Assembly: GCA_001000065.1 (NCBI GenBank)
Contig: LCGZ01000002.1
Location: forward strand, 175,319-239,318
DNA length: 64,000 nucleotides
Source: a candidate division TM6 bacterium GW2011_GWF2_43_87
Lineage (GTDB): Bacteria; Babelota; Babeliae; Babelales; Babelaceae
Direction: 5' to 3'
The position numbers and the translations under genes are program-made. The notes below the pieces were generated by a model, which did no database searches, was not told the origin of the DNA, and was given only the letters and a program-made list of their open reading frames with translations. Below are positions 52,322 through 61,766 of this stretch, in pieces; within the stretch, counting starts at the first letter, position 1, and every line of letters starts with the position of its first letter.

Positions 52322-53785
52322 TTAAGCGCTCAAATGCTTCTTAAAAAGCTCCTGAAGCGTTTGAGGGTTCCCGCGCCCCTGGGTCTTAGCCATAGCTGCA
52401 CCCAAGAAAAAGCCCATCAACTTGGTTCTACCCAATTTAAAGGCCGCCGTCTCTTCAGGGCTGTCCTTTATAATCTGAATTACCAGAGCCTCAAGCTCTG
52501 CAACATTCTCAAGCTGCTCAAGCCCACGCTCTTTTACCACCGTGACAGGATCTTCTCCCGTTCGCGCAACAATCCCAAAAACCTCTTGCGCGCCTCGGTT
52601 ATTGATTTTGCCCTTATCTAACAAATGCACTATATCCGCAAGCTTATCTGTCGTCATTTTGCAGTCAGATAATGCGAGCTTATGCTCCTTTAAATAAGCC
52701 AACAGATCGCGAATAACCCAATTTACAAGCGTAGGACTAAAATGACGCTTTGCCGCTTCTTCATAATATGCTGCTAGCGCTTGATCGCTCACCACGATTT
52801 CAGCATCATCTACCTTAAGATGGTACTGTTTTTGCAACCGTTCAAACTTTTGGTAGGGCAATTCTGGAAGTTCACTCTTAACCTTTTCAATCCATGCCTC
52901 ATCAATGCATACCGGTGGCAAATCAGGTTCTCTAAAATACCTATAGTCTGCCGCTTCTTCTTTGCTACGCATACTAAAGGTTTTCTGATCTTTGGTATCC
53001 CACAAGCGCGTCTCTTGTACTATAGGCTGACCCGATTCTAACTGTAAAACTTGACGCTCAATTTCGTACTCAATTGCATCGGATATGAATTTAAATGAGT
53101 TAATATTTTTAAGCTCGCACCGCGTTCCCAAGGTATTGGCATCTTTTTTACGCACCGATATGTTAGTGTCCGCACGAAAAGCTCCATCTTCCATATTCCC
53201 AGTGCACACACCCAAATAGGTAACAATAGCATGCAAGGCTTTTAGGTAAGCCCGAGCCTCATAGGCACTTTTAATATCAGGATAACTGACAATCTCAAGC
53301 AACGGTGAACCCGCACGGTTTAGATCTACCAGACTTATATCATCGGCAGGAGCATGAATATTCTTACCCGCATCTTCTTCCATATGAATACGAATAAGAC
53401 GAATCTTCTTAAGATCCCCGTTTTCAAGACGAATAGGAACAAACCCCTCAAGGCAGATAGGCTTATCGCCCTGCGTTATCTGAAACCCTTTGGGAAGATC
53501 TGGGTAGAAGTAATGCTTCCGAGCAAATTCACTGCGCCGATTAATGGTACAGTTGGTTGCAAGACCCGTCATAATGGCATAATGTACCACTTTGCGGTTT
53601 AAAACAGGAAGCACTCCGGGATACCCTGCACAAATAGGATCTATATTTTGATTGGGAACCTTCGAAGGACCATTTTCGCTTGCGCAAAAAATCTTACTCT
53701 TAGTCGTAAGCTGTACGTGAACCTCTATCCCAATATCAACTTGATAGTCAGAGTACCGCTCGAGAGCGGAAACTTGTCGCGACAT
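52322..53785 (-). CDS. gatB: Aspartyl/glutamyl-tRNA(Asn/Gln) amidotransferase subunit B
   Basis: 487 residues. GatB kinase-like catalytic core opens DIGIEVHVQLTTKSK and carries FYPDLPKGFQIT and the LVDLNRAGSPLLEIVS signature; a C-terminal helical and YqeY-like tail ends near 487. With GatA and GatC (not in this window) it converts misacylated Glu-tRNA-Gln or Asp-tRNA-Asn to the amide form, so the organism probably lacks GlnRS or AsnRS. AGGAAGGA ribosome site. It begins 23 bases after the RNase E/G stop, in the same transcript. Confidence 0.95.
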   Translation of the reverse strand: MSRQVSALERYSDYQVDIGIEVHVQLTTKSKIFCASENGPSKVPNQNIDPICAGYPGVLPVLNRKVVHYAIMTGLATNCTINRRSEFARKHYFYPDLPKGFQITQGDKPICLEGFVPIRLENGDLKKIRLIRIHMEEDAGKNIHAPADDISLVDLNRAGSPLLEIVSYPDIKSAYEARAYLKALHAIVTYLGVCTGNMEDGAFRADTNISVRKKDANTLGTRCELKNINSFKFISDAIEYEIERQVLQLESGQPIVQETRLWDTKDQKTFSMRSKEEAADYRYFREPDLPPVCIDEAWIEKVKSELPELPYQKFERLQKQYHLKVDDAEIVVSDQALAAYYEEAAKRHFSPTLVNWVIRDLLAYLKEHKLALSDCKMTTDKLADIVHLLDKGKINNRGAQEVFGIVARTGEDPVTVVKERGLEQLENVAELEALVIQIIKDSPEETAAFKLGRTKLMGFFLGAAMAKTQGRGNPQTLQELFKKHLSA

Positions 53786-53808
53786 AACGCGTCCTTCCTC
53801 GAAAAATT

Positions 53809-55347
53809 TTACTTTGCTGCCTTTGCAGTAAACACGTTCAGCCTTGTTGTATCATGAATCGCTAACGTAATTTTACTGCGAAACTCTTTTTCGAGGCTTA
53901 GTATAGCATTATATTCCGTATTGATAAGGTAGCCAAAGATCTGTTCATGCACGGCCACTGTGATATTACCCGACAACTTACCAGCAGAGAGCTCCTCTCT
54001 CACCTTACGCAAAATAGAATGCGCTTCAGACTGCACAGACTTAACAAATCCCATACCTCCACAACATAAACAGGTCGCGGTCAACTGCTGTATAAGCGTT
54101 TTACCTGACCGTTTTCGGGTCATCTGAACTAGTCCAAATTCAGATACGCGCAGCACAACGGATTGGAATTTATCTCGTTCACGCAATGTCTTCTCAAGAT
54201 GCCTAAAAAGCTTCTGACGGTTATTGTTACTGGCCATGTCAATAAAGTCGATGACAATAAGCCCGCCAATATTGCGCAATCTAAGCTGACGAACAATTTC
54301 ATCTGCCGCTTCCAGATTGGTCTTGAGGATAGTCTCTTCCATCCCACTACCACCAGAACCAGTATAGCGGCTTGTGTTGACGTCTATTACGGTCATCGCT
54401 TCAGTTGTTTCAACAATAATCGACCCACCGGATTTTAACGCCACACGACTCTGAAGAGCCTGCTCAACCTGCTTTTCTATATCATATTTATCAAACAGTG
54501 CCGGATGTCCTTCATACAACTGAACTTTATGAGAATGCTCAGGGGCATTCTCCTTAATAAACTTCAGAATATGACCCTCGGACCGTTTGCTATCACACAA
54601 TATAGCCTCAACATCATGATCTAAATTGTCACGAATGATCTGGAGAGTAAGGTCTATATCCTCATAAACTTTTTCAACACCCGCTGCCCCCTGATAGCGC
54701 TTTTGTATCTCATTCCATTGATTAACAAGATACTTTAGGTCACGCAAAACCTCGCGCTCACTACCTGCTCCTGCAGTGGTACGAATAATCGCACCCATTC
54801 CTTCAGGCAAATTTGCTTTTAAAAGCTCACGCAAGCGCGTACGCTCTTCATAACTCCCTATCTTCTTGGATATACCAATGCGAGGAATATTTGGCATAAG
54901 CACCAGATAACGTCCCGGCAACGTAAAACAGGTAGAGAGCTTAGCGCCTTTCTCATAAATAGGCTCCTTACTCACTTCTACCAATACAAATTCGCCCTCT
55001 TTGAGAATCTTGTTTATATCCAAGTCTCTACGCGGAACCTGCGGTTTTGAACGTTCTTCATCCTCTTCAAATTCCTCGCCCTCTTCTTCTTCATATGACG
55101 TAGTCATTCGAGAACTTGCAAGCTCCCGATCGATCTCAGAAATATGTAAAAAACCAGAGCGCTCTTGCCCTATATCCACAAATGCCGTTTGAATCCCCGG
55201 CAATATTTTTGTAACTAAGCCCTTGAAATAACTTCTTTCAAGGCGATTTGTGGTGTGGGTATCAAAATAGACATTTTGAAGCTGTCCATCACGCGTAATA
55301 GCTATGCGCGTTTCCCACAGGCTGTCATTTATTAAAAATTTTTTCAT
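53809..55347 (-). CDS. rng: Ribonuclease E/G family endoribonuclease
   Basis: 512 residues, RNase G length, without the long RNase E scaffold tail. S1-like RNA-binding part (residues 36-135) interrupted by an acidic insertion EEEEGEEFEEDEE (86-98); catalytic magnesium residues in VIDVNTSRYTG (Asp322) and LIVIDFIDM (Asp367); zinc-link CLCC (Cys426, Cys429) needed for dimerisation. It cleaves single-stranded AU-rich RNA for rRNA processing and mRNA decay. A strong GGGGAGGTG site and an extended -10 (TGGTATAGT on the minus strand, about 55367-55375) precede it. Confidence 0.94.
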   Translation of the reverse strand: MKKFLINDSLWETRIAITRDGQLQNVYFDTHTTNRLERSYFKGLVTKILPGIQTAFVDIGQERSGFLHISEIDRELASSRMTTSYEEEEGEEFEEDEERSKPQVPRRDLDINKILKEGEFVLVEVSKEPIYEKGAKLSTCFTLPGRYLVLMPNIPRIGISKKIGSYEERTRLRELLKANLPEGMGAIIRTTAGAGSEREVLRDLKYLVNQWNEIQKRYQGAAGVEKVYEDIDLTLQIIRDNLDHDVEAILCDSKRSEGHILKFIKENAPEHSHKVQLYEGHPALFDKYDIEKQVEQALQSRVALKSGGSIIVETTEAMTVIDVNTSRYTGSGGSGMEETILKTNLEAADEIVRQLRLRNIGGLIVIDFIDMASNNNRQKLFRHLEKTLRERDKFQSVVLRVSEFGLVQMTRKRSGKTLIQQLTATCLCCGGMGFVKSVQSEAHSILRKVREELSAGKLSGNITVAVHEQIFGYLINTEYNAILSLEKEFRSKITLAIHDTTRLNVFTAKAAK

Positions 55348-55377
55348 GATTTCACCTCCCCTTTACTATACCACATT

Positions 55378-55407
55378 TTGACAATTATTTGCGACATTTA
55401 GTATATA
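55378..55407 (+). promoter_or_regulatory. Possible promoter for the coiled-coil gene
   Basis: TTGACA, 18-base spacer, TATATA, about 210 bases before the next plus-strand start. It sits next to the oppositely directed extended -10 of the RNase gene, so the two promoters lie back to back. Confidence 0.4.
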
Positions 55408-55615
55408 AATATTGTTTTTGGCTAAAGCGCTGCTCTAGAACGAAATCTAGAAAACTTGATTTTTCCGCCATATACTGTAAAATCATTCCAGGTTATCATT
55501 ACGTCACGAGCTCAAAAATATAGGCTCTCTATTATAAAATGGCGTTAAGTGTTCAGCTTGAAAATTACATCCCCAATGACAATACTACTCATCTGCTTAT
55601 ATGGAGGAAAACGTT

Positions 55616-57805
55616 ATGCAGAAAAAATCTTTTAGCTCTTTTGTAGGGCTTTCTATTCTTATTGGTCTTACGCTTGGTGTTGCAGAATCCACTCAAGCGG
55701 TTGTGAGTGTCAAAGCACCTTTACTCAATCCCTCTACGCCAAGTGCAACGGGGCGCTTTACCGCACATGCATCCAAACATTTTAAGACCGCTCAGGCGGC
55801 CTGCGAACGTTATTTAAATAGACTTACAACTTCACCCTCTTGGAAAAATGTACACGGTATTTTATCGCGCACATCCAGCCATCTCAATAATCATCGTTAT
55901 GCCTATGGGGCAGGCGTTGGGTCATTTATTGTGGGTGGTGGAATTATTTGGGGATTGAGGAAAATATATACCCTTAAAGACGAAATAAAAAGAGCTCACG
56001 AAATATCAGACAGGCATCTTCTTAGGGTCAATCAACTTGAAAACAATCTGCAAAGAGAAAATGAGAATCTTTCAACACAAAATGAAAATTACATACGTCG
56101 CCTTGGCAACCTGCAAACCAATTACGATAATCTAAACAACCAGTTCACTAATCTAAATACAAACCACACCAACCTGCAAAATACACACCAAAATTTAGAA
56201 AACGAACTTAAGGTCCTCAAGGATCTCAGTGATAAGTTACAACAAGAAAAAACCGATCTTGAATATGAAAAAATTGAATACGAACTTGCAAAACTAAAAG
56301 AAAAACCAAACACCAACCTCAACAACTTACAGAACAATGGCAACGATTACGTACAATTGCAAAACAATTACAACGAGCTGAAAAACGACTATGATAAATG
56401 GAAAACAGAGGCTCGCGATCTTTTTAGTCAAAATAGAGATCTCGCCAACGAAAACGATGACCTAGAAAACCAGCTCAATGAGTTAACCGAAAACGATAGC
56501 AATCTGTACGAAAACCATGTGCAAGTTGTACACAAGCTCCAGCAGCTCAAGCACGAACTCAAGCTTTTAACAAACAACCGACACAACACAAACATCCGGC
56601 AAAATACCAACACCAATCCACAAAGAAACAACCAAGCCAACCGCAACAATCTGCGGAATAATGGCGGCAACGATTACAACGCTCTGAGAAACGAGTATAA
56701 CAAGCTGGACAACGAACTCAAAAAGCTGCGCCTAGAAAACGAAAGGCTTGTACAAGCAAAAAAAACGCTATTGCAAAAGCTTATTGAGTCTCCTAAACTC
56801 GTAGACAAAAAAATCCAAGACCTTGAAAATTCAAAAAAGATCGAAGAAATTGAGATAACGGAAAAAGAAGTTCCCGGAAGCTCAAATAGCGGTCCTTCTG
56901 GCGCTAGCGCTGGTGAAACAGAAAACTTGGATATTCCTGTCGCACCTACATTTGAAGAATTCAAAATAGCGGTGAAAAAGATAGACGCAGATGCTAAAAA
57001 GATAACAGACTCTGCCAAGCTAATCCAAAAAGACCTTGCTGACGCCCTTAAAAAAGATGATGTTGAAACGGCTGTTCGTGCTGTATTCCAAAAGTACCCC
57101 CTTATCAAAAATGCTGATCCAGCGGCGCTCATTGCACGAGCCAAAAAAGCTATGCAAAACGACCTAAAAAACTCGATAAATATAGGCAACAGCATCATGC
57201 TGAACAATTTAGGGGAAACTCAGATTATTGAAATCGCAAAATGTCTACAACAAGGAAAAGCTATCGATAAATCCGGTGACTTAAAAGGACAAGACGCTAA
57301 AATAAAAATCTGCATCGAAAAAATTGCCCGCTTTATAGGTAGGTGCTTTAACTCCAAAACCCTAACAAACGCAATCAAAGAAACTACACAGGAACAGAAG
57401 CAAGCTCTCATAGGCGAAGGCCTGAAAAACGTGCACCTGAAAAAACTTCCACCTCTTCCTGCTAAAGAAAAATCCGTTGAACAAGAGCTCAACAGCGCGA
57501 TCTTAACCCACAAGAAAATAAGCTCCCACGAACTTGAAGAATTAAGCAAGAAAGCCAATAACCCCGAGAAATTGCAACAGCTAGAAAAAAAACTTACTGA
57601 GCAAGATCGCAAGGGAACAATTCTTGAAGAGATCCACAACCCTAATGCAAAAAATAGGCTTAAAAAAGTAAACATAGATTATGATCTAGCGAAAAAAGAA
57701 AAAGAAGAAAGGGCTCAAATCGAAAACAACCCTCTTTTCGAACAAATATTAAAGAGACGCGAGTTTATAGATCCTGAAGACGACGATGATGAGGACTTTG
57801 AGTAA
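55616..57805 (+). CDS. Exported long coiled-coil membrane protein, Asn-rich
   Basis: 729 residues; start at MQKKSF after GGAGGA (an in-frame ATG 15 bases earlier overlaps the ribosome site). Signal peptide to about residue 30, a transmembrane segment near 103-122 (GVGSFIVGGGIIWGL), then a heptad-rich coiled coil from about 128 to 430 with many Asn and repeated LQNNYNELKNDYDK-like units, interrupted by an Asn/Arg/Thr-rich insert near 320-350. The C-terminal 280 residues are helical and Lys-rich and end in an acidic tail (DPEDDDDEDFE). No enzymatic domain recognised. Spacing or tethering between membranes or host structures is conceivable. Confidence 0.75.
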   Translation: MQKKSFSSFVGLSILIGLTLGVAESTQAVVSVKAPLLNPSTPSATGRFTAHASKHFKTAQAACERYLNRLTTSPSWKNVHGILSRTSSHLNNHRYAYGAGVGSFIVGGGIIWGLRKIYTLKDEIKRAHEISDRHLLRVNQLENNLQRENENLSTQNENYIRRLGNLQTNYDNLNNQFTNLNTNHTNLQNTHQNLENELKVLKDLSDKLQQEKTDLEYEKIEYELAKLKEKPNTNLNNLQNNGNDYVQLQNNYNELKNDYDKWKTEARDLFSQNRDLANENDDLENQLNELTENDSNLYENHVQVVHKLQQLKHELKLLTNNRHNTNIRQNTNTNPQRNNQANRNNLRNNGGNDYNALRNEYNKLDNELKKLRLENERLVQAKKTLLQKLIESPKLVDKKIQDLENSKKIEEIEITEKEVPGSSNSGPSGASAGETENLDIPVAPTFEEFKIAVKKIDADAKKITDSAKLIQKDLADALKKDDVETAVRAVFQKYPLIKNADPAALIARAKKAMQNDLKNSINIGNSIMLNNLGETQIIEIAKCLQQGKAIDKSGDLKGQDAKIKICIEKIARFIGRCFNSKTLTNAIKETTQEQKQALIGEGLKNVHLKKLPPLPAKEKSVEQELNSAILTHKKISSHELEELSKKANNPEKLQQLEKKLTEQDRKGTILEEIHNPNAKNRLKKVNIDYDLAKKEKEERAQIENNPLFEQILKRREFIDPEDDDDEDFE

Positions 57806-58113
57806 CAGCGCTAGCTAACAGCAAGCGAGTTTCTAAGTCGCACTCTTTCTAGAGAACTAATTTTAGTGCCACATGGAACATGGACCAAAAATCCATTTTC
57901 TACGTGGCACTGTTTTTTAAACGAAAAAACTTTACAATATCCGCCAAATTTAATAAGATAGTTTCAGTTATATATTTATCGTACATCCAAAAATAATATT
58001 CCTACCGCACCCTTGCCCGTAACCATACTCCCCTTTGTTTGTACCTAAAAATAACGCTATACCTATAAATTTTTTAAAAATCGATATCCATAAATAATAT
58101 AGAGATTCCTATT
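57806..58113. other. Non-coding gap
   Basis: Contains the terminator of the coiled-coil gene and an AT-rich upstream region of the next gene; no coding sequence and no clear promoter seen. Confidence 0.45.
57865..57918 (+). terminator. Rho-independent terminator
   Basis: Outer stem agtgccac / gtggcact enclosing a small inner stem (atgga / tccat), followed by gtttttt. Confidence 0.75.
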
Positions 58114-58974
58114 ATGAACCGCTTTACTACTATCCTAATTCTACCCCTTTTACTCCTTACTCCTGTTCTTGATGCTGTCTACCAGAATGTCCCACAACCT
58201 CAACAAAATCAGCGCAGCCACCCACGCAGGCAACGAATACCCCTGCGCATTAAAGCCCAACAGCTTATTCAAAAACAGATTCAAGCAGGAAGTTCGCTAA
58301 CCGTATTCGCAAGTCGCCTTGCATCCACAAACGCTACCGCCTTATCCATGAAAACAACGATCCACGATTATTTGAAAAATCATGCAGGCCCAGAAATTTC
58401 TTACGCATTTAATAGAGTACGCCCATTTGTTGATCAAAACGATAGCAATTTCAATAGCATACACCGCAATATTCTTACACTCCTCAGCGTATTTGTCCAA
58501 CCAAGCAACACTACAAACTACCCTCTCTACAAACTACTTGAAGAGGTTAAAACCCAAACACAAACAGACTTTAACACCATTTCAGACTTTATTACCGAAA
58601 ATGCCGCCCTTAACCAACATCACAGTCAAGACCTAAGTAACTACCTCGCACATCCAAACCTTTCAAGACTAAAATCAAAACTTATAGTCTCCAATTTCAT
58701 GGCTAAACAATTTCTTCACCACCTCAATTGCAACAAAACAGGTTTTCTCAATCGCTTCGAAGCCGAGTCAGAAAAATTGTTCCACGTATATGTCTTATGC
58801 GAAACCATAACAACAACCAAAGATAGACTCAAAACCCTATCAAAACAGATCAAAAGAATATCAACAAGCGATGGATTTGAAACTCCCGAAGAACGCCTCA
58901 ACCTCATACACAGTATAATAAGCAACGATTTTCTACCTGAGGCACAATGGCTTCTAAATCCTATATTTCTATAA
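58114..58974 (+). CDS. Secreted helical protein, paralogue pair member 1
   Basis: 286 residues. Signal peptide (MNRFTTILILPLLLLTPVLDA), a basic Gln/Arg-rich linker, then helices through the rest. It ends with SNDFLPEAQWLLNPIFL, closely matching the end of the next protein (KNDFLPTAQWILNPII), and both have a corresponding central segment (AGPEISYAFNRVRPFV versus AQPKIAAAFERVHMFI). The genes are 25 bases apart and arose by tandem duplication followed by strong divergence. No known domain. The ribosome site is weak. Confidence 0.68.
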   Translation: MNRFTTILILPLLLLTPVLDAVYQNVPQPQQNQRSHPRRQRIPLRIKAQQLIQKQIQAGSSLTVFASRLASTNATALSMKTTIHDYLKNHAGPEISYAFNRVRPFVDQNDSNFNSIHRNILTLLSVFVQPSNTTNYPLYKLLEEVKTQTQTDFNTISDFITENAALNQHHSQDLSNYLAHPNLSRLKSKLIVSNFMAKQFLHHLNCNKTGFLNRFEAESEKLFHVYVLCETITTTKDRLKTLSKQIKRISTSDGFETPEERLNLIHSIISNDFLPEAQWLLNPIFL

Positions 58975-58999
58975 CTTCAATAAAAAAAGGATACCCTTT

Positions 59000-59824
59000 A
59001 TGAACCGTCTTTATTTTATGATTTGCGCGCTTCTTCTTGCACCTACCCTTGCGGCCCGCCCGCAAAATACCCATCATAGGCATCACCACCGAAACCATCA
59101 TTCACATTCATACGAATTACTAAATGATGCACACCAATTTTTGAACGCGTACCAAGATTTTAAAAAGAGCGCCATTCATTACAAAGACCTGCTCTCCCTA
59201 TTAAAAAGCACTGTCAATGAAAAAAAAGCCATGGTGTCCGACTACTTTGTAAACAATGCCCAGCCAAAAATTGCCGCCGCCTTTGAACGCGTTCATATGT
59301 TTATCAAAGGCAATGTCCCTTTTATCAGAACTCAAACCCGCCTCATTTTTCTAATCGGATCATTCACAAATCCAAACTCCACCATCACCTATACGCCCTA
59401 CGCGCGACTTAACACTATCGAACAAACAACACAGATCGCTGAGGATAACGCCTCTCTGCAAGCAATAGCCATAAACCAACAGTTAAAAGATCACCTCACC
59501 GCCTTTGTCCATTTTGTCATCGGAAACCATCACGCCCGATCCGACCTGCAAATCTCAAATCTCGCAGCAAGCAATCACATTGCAACCATCGCACTTAATC
59601 TTAGTAATTTTAATCAGCAAATTCAAAACAGTGCTCGCACCATAGAACAGATCACCCAATTTCTTGAAGTATTAAAACAAAAGGTCGAAAGTCTTGAGGA
59701 AACGTCTAAACAGATCCAGCAATTCGCTACAAACTCAGGGCCCTCAAACCCCAACCAGCTAGAGCAATTGATCAAGAATGACTTCTTGCCTACGGCACAA
59801 TGGATTTTAAACCCTATAATTTAA
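59000..59824 (+). CDS. Secreted helical protein, paralogue pair member 2, His-rich N-terminus
   Basis: 274 residues. Signal peptide (MNRLYFMICALLLAPTLAA), then a histidine-rich stretch (HHRHHHRNHHSH, about 25-36) that could bind metal, then a predominantly helical body homologous to the upstream neighbour. AAAGGA ribosome site. Its stop lies 8 bases from the end of the convergent decayed gene. Function unknown. Confidence 0.68.
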   Translation: MNRLYFMICALLLAPTLAARPQNTHHRHHHRNHHSHSYELLNDAHQFLNAYQDFKKSAIHYKDLLSLLKSTVNEKKAMVSDYFVNNAQPKIAAAFERVHMFIKGNVPFIRTQTRLIFLIGSFTNPNSTITYTPYARLNTIEQTTQIAEDNASLQAIAINQQLKDHLTAFVHFVIGNHHARSDLQISNLAASNHIATIALNLSNFNQQIQNSARTIEQITQFLEVLKQKVESLEETSKQIQQFATNSGPSNPNQLEQLIKNDFLPTAQWILNPII

Positions 59825-59832
59825 AACTTTCT

Positions 59833-60446
59833 CTACCCGGCAATGCTCTTGAGAGCTATCGCAAGCTTTTCAAGAGAATCAGATTTTTGAATAACAGAAA
59901 GTGCATCTAAAATATTCTATCTCTCTCGCGTCAAAAATTTCTTAAGCATAGGGTCTATCGGATGCTTATTGCCTTCGTAATCCTTCAGTTCTGTCAATGT
60001 AAGGATCTCATCCAGACCAACCCACTTTACATCTTGCAATGATTCATCCGCTTGCCAAAAAAGCACACCTGAAGGAATAAGTTTCTTCATCCCAAAACCA
60101 CTAAATCGATGCTCACGCTTATCTATACCCTCAATTTCCGCTTGGTAAAAAGGCTTTTTAATTAGATGCAATGCTTTAGGCGTTTTCAAAATGCCATTTT
60201 CATCTTCATACTCTTTTTTCAAAAGTTTTATAACCCTATTCCATGCTATTTTTTTCGCCTTATCCCCGTTAAAACCCGCCACACTCACATCGCACCATAC
60301 TAAATTCCCGCTTGAATCTTTAAGTAAGACCAGAAGAACTTTCCTTACATTTTTTCCTCCGTTACCACGAGCGCATGCCCATACCAATCCGCCGCCTTTG
60401 CTGGCAAAAAAGCTAACAAAACAGCCAGAAAAACAACTTTTTTCAT
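59833..60446 (-). pseudogene. Decayed exported Nudix-like gene (frameshift plus nonsense codon)
   Basis: A clear signal peptide starts at 60446 after AAGGGAG (MKKVVFLAVLLAFLPAKA, then ADWYGHALVV) but runs into TAA at 60345. The frame switches at a run of six As (60350-60355); one extra A would join it to the 59917-60387 frame (NVRKVLLVLLKDSSGNLVW...). That frame stops at a TAG (59917) yet continues in frame for 27 protein-like codons (NILDALSVIQKSD...) to a second stop at 59833, 8 bases from the convergent gene. Changing CAG to TAG would explain it. The body has a strand pattern and an EAL-free Nudix-like layout, but no Nudix box, so function is uncertain. A sequencing error or transcriptional slippage could also restore the first lesion. 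Confidence 0.6.
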
Positions 60447-60594
60447 ACCCCGCTCCCTTACTAAAAGATCGTCCATTTCTTAGTCTCTAGGAAAAACTAT
60501 TAAAAAATCAAGAATTCTTCTGGAAATGCGCGATCGCTTGTGGTAATGTTGCCAATGATAGGTTTAGTTTTATGCTCTATGGGAGATTATCTTA

Positions 60595-61248
60595 ATGAAA
60601 CGCGTTTTAGTGCTGCTTATCGCCTTACTGGTTTTGGCTCCTGCATGCCGCAAAAAACAGCCGGCAAAAAGTCCGTGCAAAGAAGAACCCGTCCTAATCC
60701 AAGGCGAGGAGCACAAAAAGCAAGGTGCTGATGCCACTGGTGAAAAAGACAAAAAAAGTCTATTCCTAGAAGAGGATGACGTTGATCAATTTGTCTTTCA
60801 AGAAGACGGAGACGAAAATACGTTTGCTCCATCCGCTGTTAAACAAGAGTCTAAAATTAGACTCGTAGAACAAGAAGAAGGGGATAAACAGTGGGAAAAC
60901 AAGCGTGCAGACCAAGCTCGCCATGGATTTAAGACCATCTACTTTGATTATGACCACTATGACATCAAAAAAGCCCAAGAGCCTGCTCTTGAGCAAGATG
61001 TAGCTGCAGTCAAAAAAATCGTCAGTAAAGATGGGAAAATCGTAGTAGTCGAAGGACATGCTTGTCGCTATGGTGGATCCGCCGCTTACAATATGATTTT
61101 ATCGGAAAAACGTGCTCAGCGGGTTGCAAAATACCTGGTTGCCCACGGAGTATCCGCTTCAAAATTAAAAGTTGTAGGACGTGGATTTGAGGAACCCGTT
61201 TCGACAGATCATAGCGTCAACCGCCGTGTCGAACTCTACACCATCTAA
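60595..61248 (+). CDS. Pal-type OmpA-domain lipoprotein
   Basis: 217 residues. Lipobox LAPAC with Cys18 as lipid attachment site, an acidic low-complexity linker (EEDDVDQFVFQEDGDE), and a C-terminal OmpA/Pal peptidoglycan-binding domain (about 108-217): IYFDYDHYDI, VVVEGHACRYGGSAAYN, LSEKRAQRVAKYL, VGRGFEEP and NRRVELY. It would sit in the outer membrane facing the periplasm and hold it to peptidoglycan. The first Pal motif usually has Thr/Asp in GHTD; here GHAC. Tol genes are not nearby. GGGAG ribosome site. Confidence 0.9.
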   Translation: MKRVLVLLIALLVLAPACRKKQPAKSPCKEEPVLIQGEEHKKQGADATGEKDKKSLFLEEDDVDQFVFQEDGDENTFAPSAVKQESKIRLVEQEEGDKQWENKRADQARHGFKTIYFDYDHYDIKKAQEPALEQDVAAVKKIVSKDGKIVVVEGHACRYGGSAAYNMILSEKRAQRVAKYLVAHGVSASKLKVVGRGFEEPVSTDHSVNRRVELYTI

Positions 61249-61252
61249 CGTA

Positions 61253-61693
61253 ATGATTAACCCACAAGAAATAAAAAATCTTGTTGCAAAGGCGCGTCTT
61301 TCAAGGGAACGCGCCTTTGTACTGCGGTCAAATCACCCTATTGGAGCAGCCGTTCTTACTAGATCAAATAACATTTTTGATGGATGCAACATCGAAAGCA
61401 TTATTATGGGTCTAGGCTCCTGTGCAGAACAAAACGCCATAAATCATGCGATAATTCACGGGGAGCACGAATTCAAGGCACTTCTAACAATTGATGAAAC
61501 GAAGACCTATCCCTGCGGAGTATGTCTTCAGTATTTATACCAATTCTTCCAAATTGACGAACAAGACATAGAAATTATTGCGGCAGATCTTTCAGGCGCG
61601 TATGAAGTCGCATCCCTAACATCTCTTTTGCCACACGCCTATAAAACTCGTCAGCACCTTGATCGCTTAAGATCTTTTAGGCACTCTTTTTAA
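61253..61693 (+). CDS. cdd: Cytidine deaminase (homotetrameric type)
   Basis: 146 residues. Zinc and catalytic motif GSCAEQNAI (Cys57, Glu59) and PCGVCLQ (Cys88, Cys91): three zinc cysteines, as in small tetrameric CDA. Substrate-binding SNHPIGAAV and CNIES are also present. It deaminates cytidine or deoxycytidine to uridine for pyrimidine salvage. It starts 4 bases after the pal stop with no ribosome site of its own, suggesting translational coupling; an upstream in-frame start would overlap pal by 68 bases. Family members often have NPFSxY...FVGGN; some deviation is seen. Confidence 0.9.
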   Translation: MINPQEIKNLVAKARLSRERAFVLRSNHPIGAAVLTRSNNIFDGCNIESIIMGLGSCAEQNAINHAIIHGEHEFKALLTIDETKTYPCGVCLQYLYQFFQIDEQDIEIIAADLSGAYEVASLTSLLPHAYKTRQHLDRLRSFRHSF

Positions 61694-61766
61694 TAACTTT
61701 AGACAGGCCCACCATCCCAGAGATACATCTTCTAAGGAGATAGGCCTATCTTTTTACCAAGGATTC

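Noticed and set aside
56674..57675. Two minus-strand frames (177 and 151 residues) opposite the coiled-coil gene
   Set aside because: Ser/Phe-rich translations of antisense coiled-coil codons, no start signals.
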